The position numbers were made by a program, and so were the translations under genes. The notes under the pieces are model-generated. The model had not been told where the DNA came from. It worked only from the letters and a program-made list of their open reading frames with translations, and did not search any database. Positions 23,939 to 23,971 of a DNA stretch of 23,971 nt are shown here, one piece after another; the first letter of the stretch is position 1; each line of letters starts with the position of its first letter. This DNA comes from an uncultured Acetatifactor sp. (GTDB taxonomy: Bacteria; Bacillota; Clostridia; Lachnospirales; Lachnospiraceae), in the NCBI GenBank assembly GCA_910586435.1, contig CAJUGT010000011.1, positions 1-23,971 on the forward strand, given 5' to 3'.

Positions 23939-23951
23939 TCAAATAGAAATG

Positions 23952-23971
23952 AAAAACGCTGTCTTTTGCGT
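23952..23971 (-). terminator. Possible terminator cut by the window edge
   Basis: On the minus strand ACGC pairs with GCGT over an 8-nt loop and runs into T's. The stem probably continues outside the window. It would end a gene upstream of the aldo/keto reductase. Confidence 0.4.

Overview
The window looks like a chromosomal segment of a Clostridia-type Firmicute, most plausibly a Lachnospiraceae gut anaerobe. The reasons are strong AGGAGG-type ribosome sites, SigA-like promoters, an aldo/keto reductase with ferredoxin-type cysteines, a Gram-positive type substrate-binding lipoprotein, and the eno / secG-rnr-smpB gene set. Every gene I can support is on the minus strand, so transcription runs from high to low coordinates. 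Long plus-strand reading frames are shadows of these genes.

From right to left (transcription order): (1) an Fe-S aldo/keto reductase and eno (21479-23909). eno has its own promoter and a perfect 14-bp inverted repeat covering its ribosome site. (2) A complete oligopeptide-type ABC transporter operon oppA-B-C-D-F plus a small membrane protein (12678-21131), with a TTGACA-17-TATCCT promoter in front of oppA. Two subunits are unusual: OppC carries a roughly 300-residue RCC1-like repeat domain outside the membrane, and OppF carries a roughly 180-residue coiled-coil-like insertion inside its ATPase domain. (3) An AT-rich, overlapping three-gene cassette (10968-12542) encoding a TOPRIM-like protein, a small DUF4869-like protein and a 142-residue P-loop ATPase. 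This looks like an undescribed, possibly defensive, unit. (4) The housekeeping secG-rnr-smpB cluster (7686-10891). (5) A three-gene operon (60-7152): a TPR-like repeat protein, a 903-residue P-loop ATPase and a 900-residue divergent adenosine deaminase. The last two match RdrA and RdrB of the RADAR anti-phage system. The TPR-like protein is not one of the accessory proteins I know for RADAR and may be a new component.

The arrangement suggests that an ancestral eno-secG-rnr-smpB neighbourhood has been opened on both sides of secG-rnr-smpB by accessory cargo: the three-gene cassette and opp operon on one side, RADAR on the other. The RADAR ATPase and deaminase would act together on nucleotides or RNA during phage infection, with the TPR-like protein perhaps as sensor or adaptor. 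The Opp proteins would form one importer: lipoprotein OppA captures substrate, OppB/OppC form the channel and OppD/OppF hydrolyse ATP.

All functions come from reading motifs by eye; no database search was possible. Start codons were chosen from visible ribosome-binding sites and often differ from the longest possible frame.
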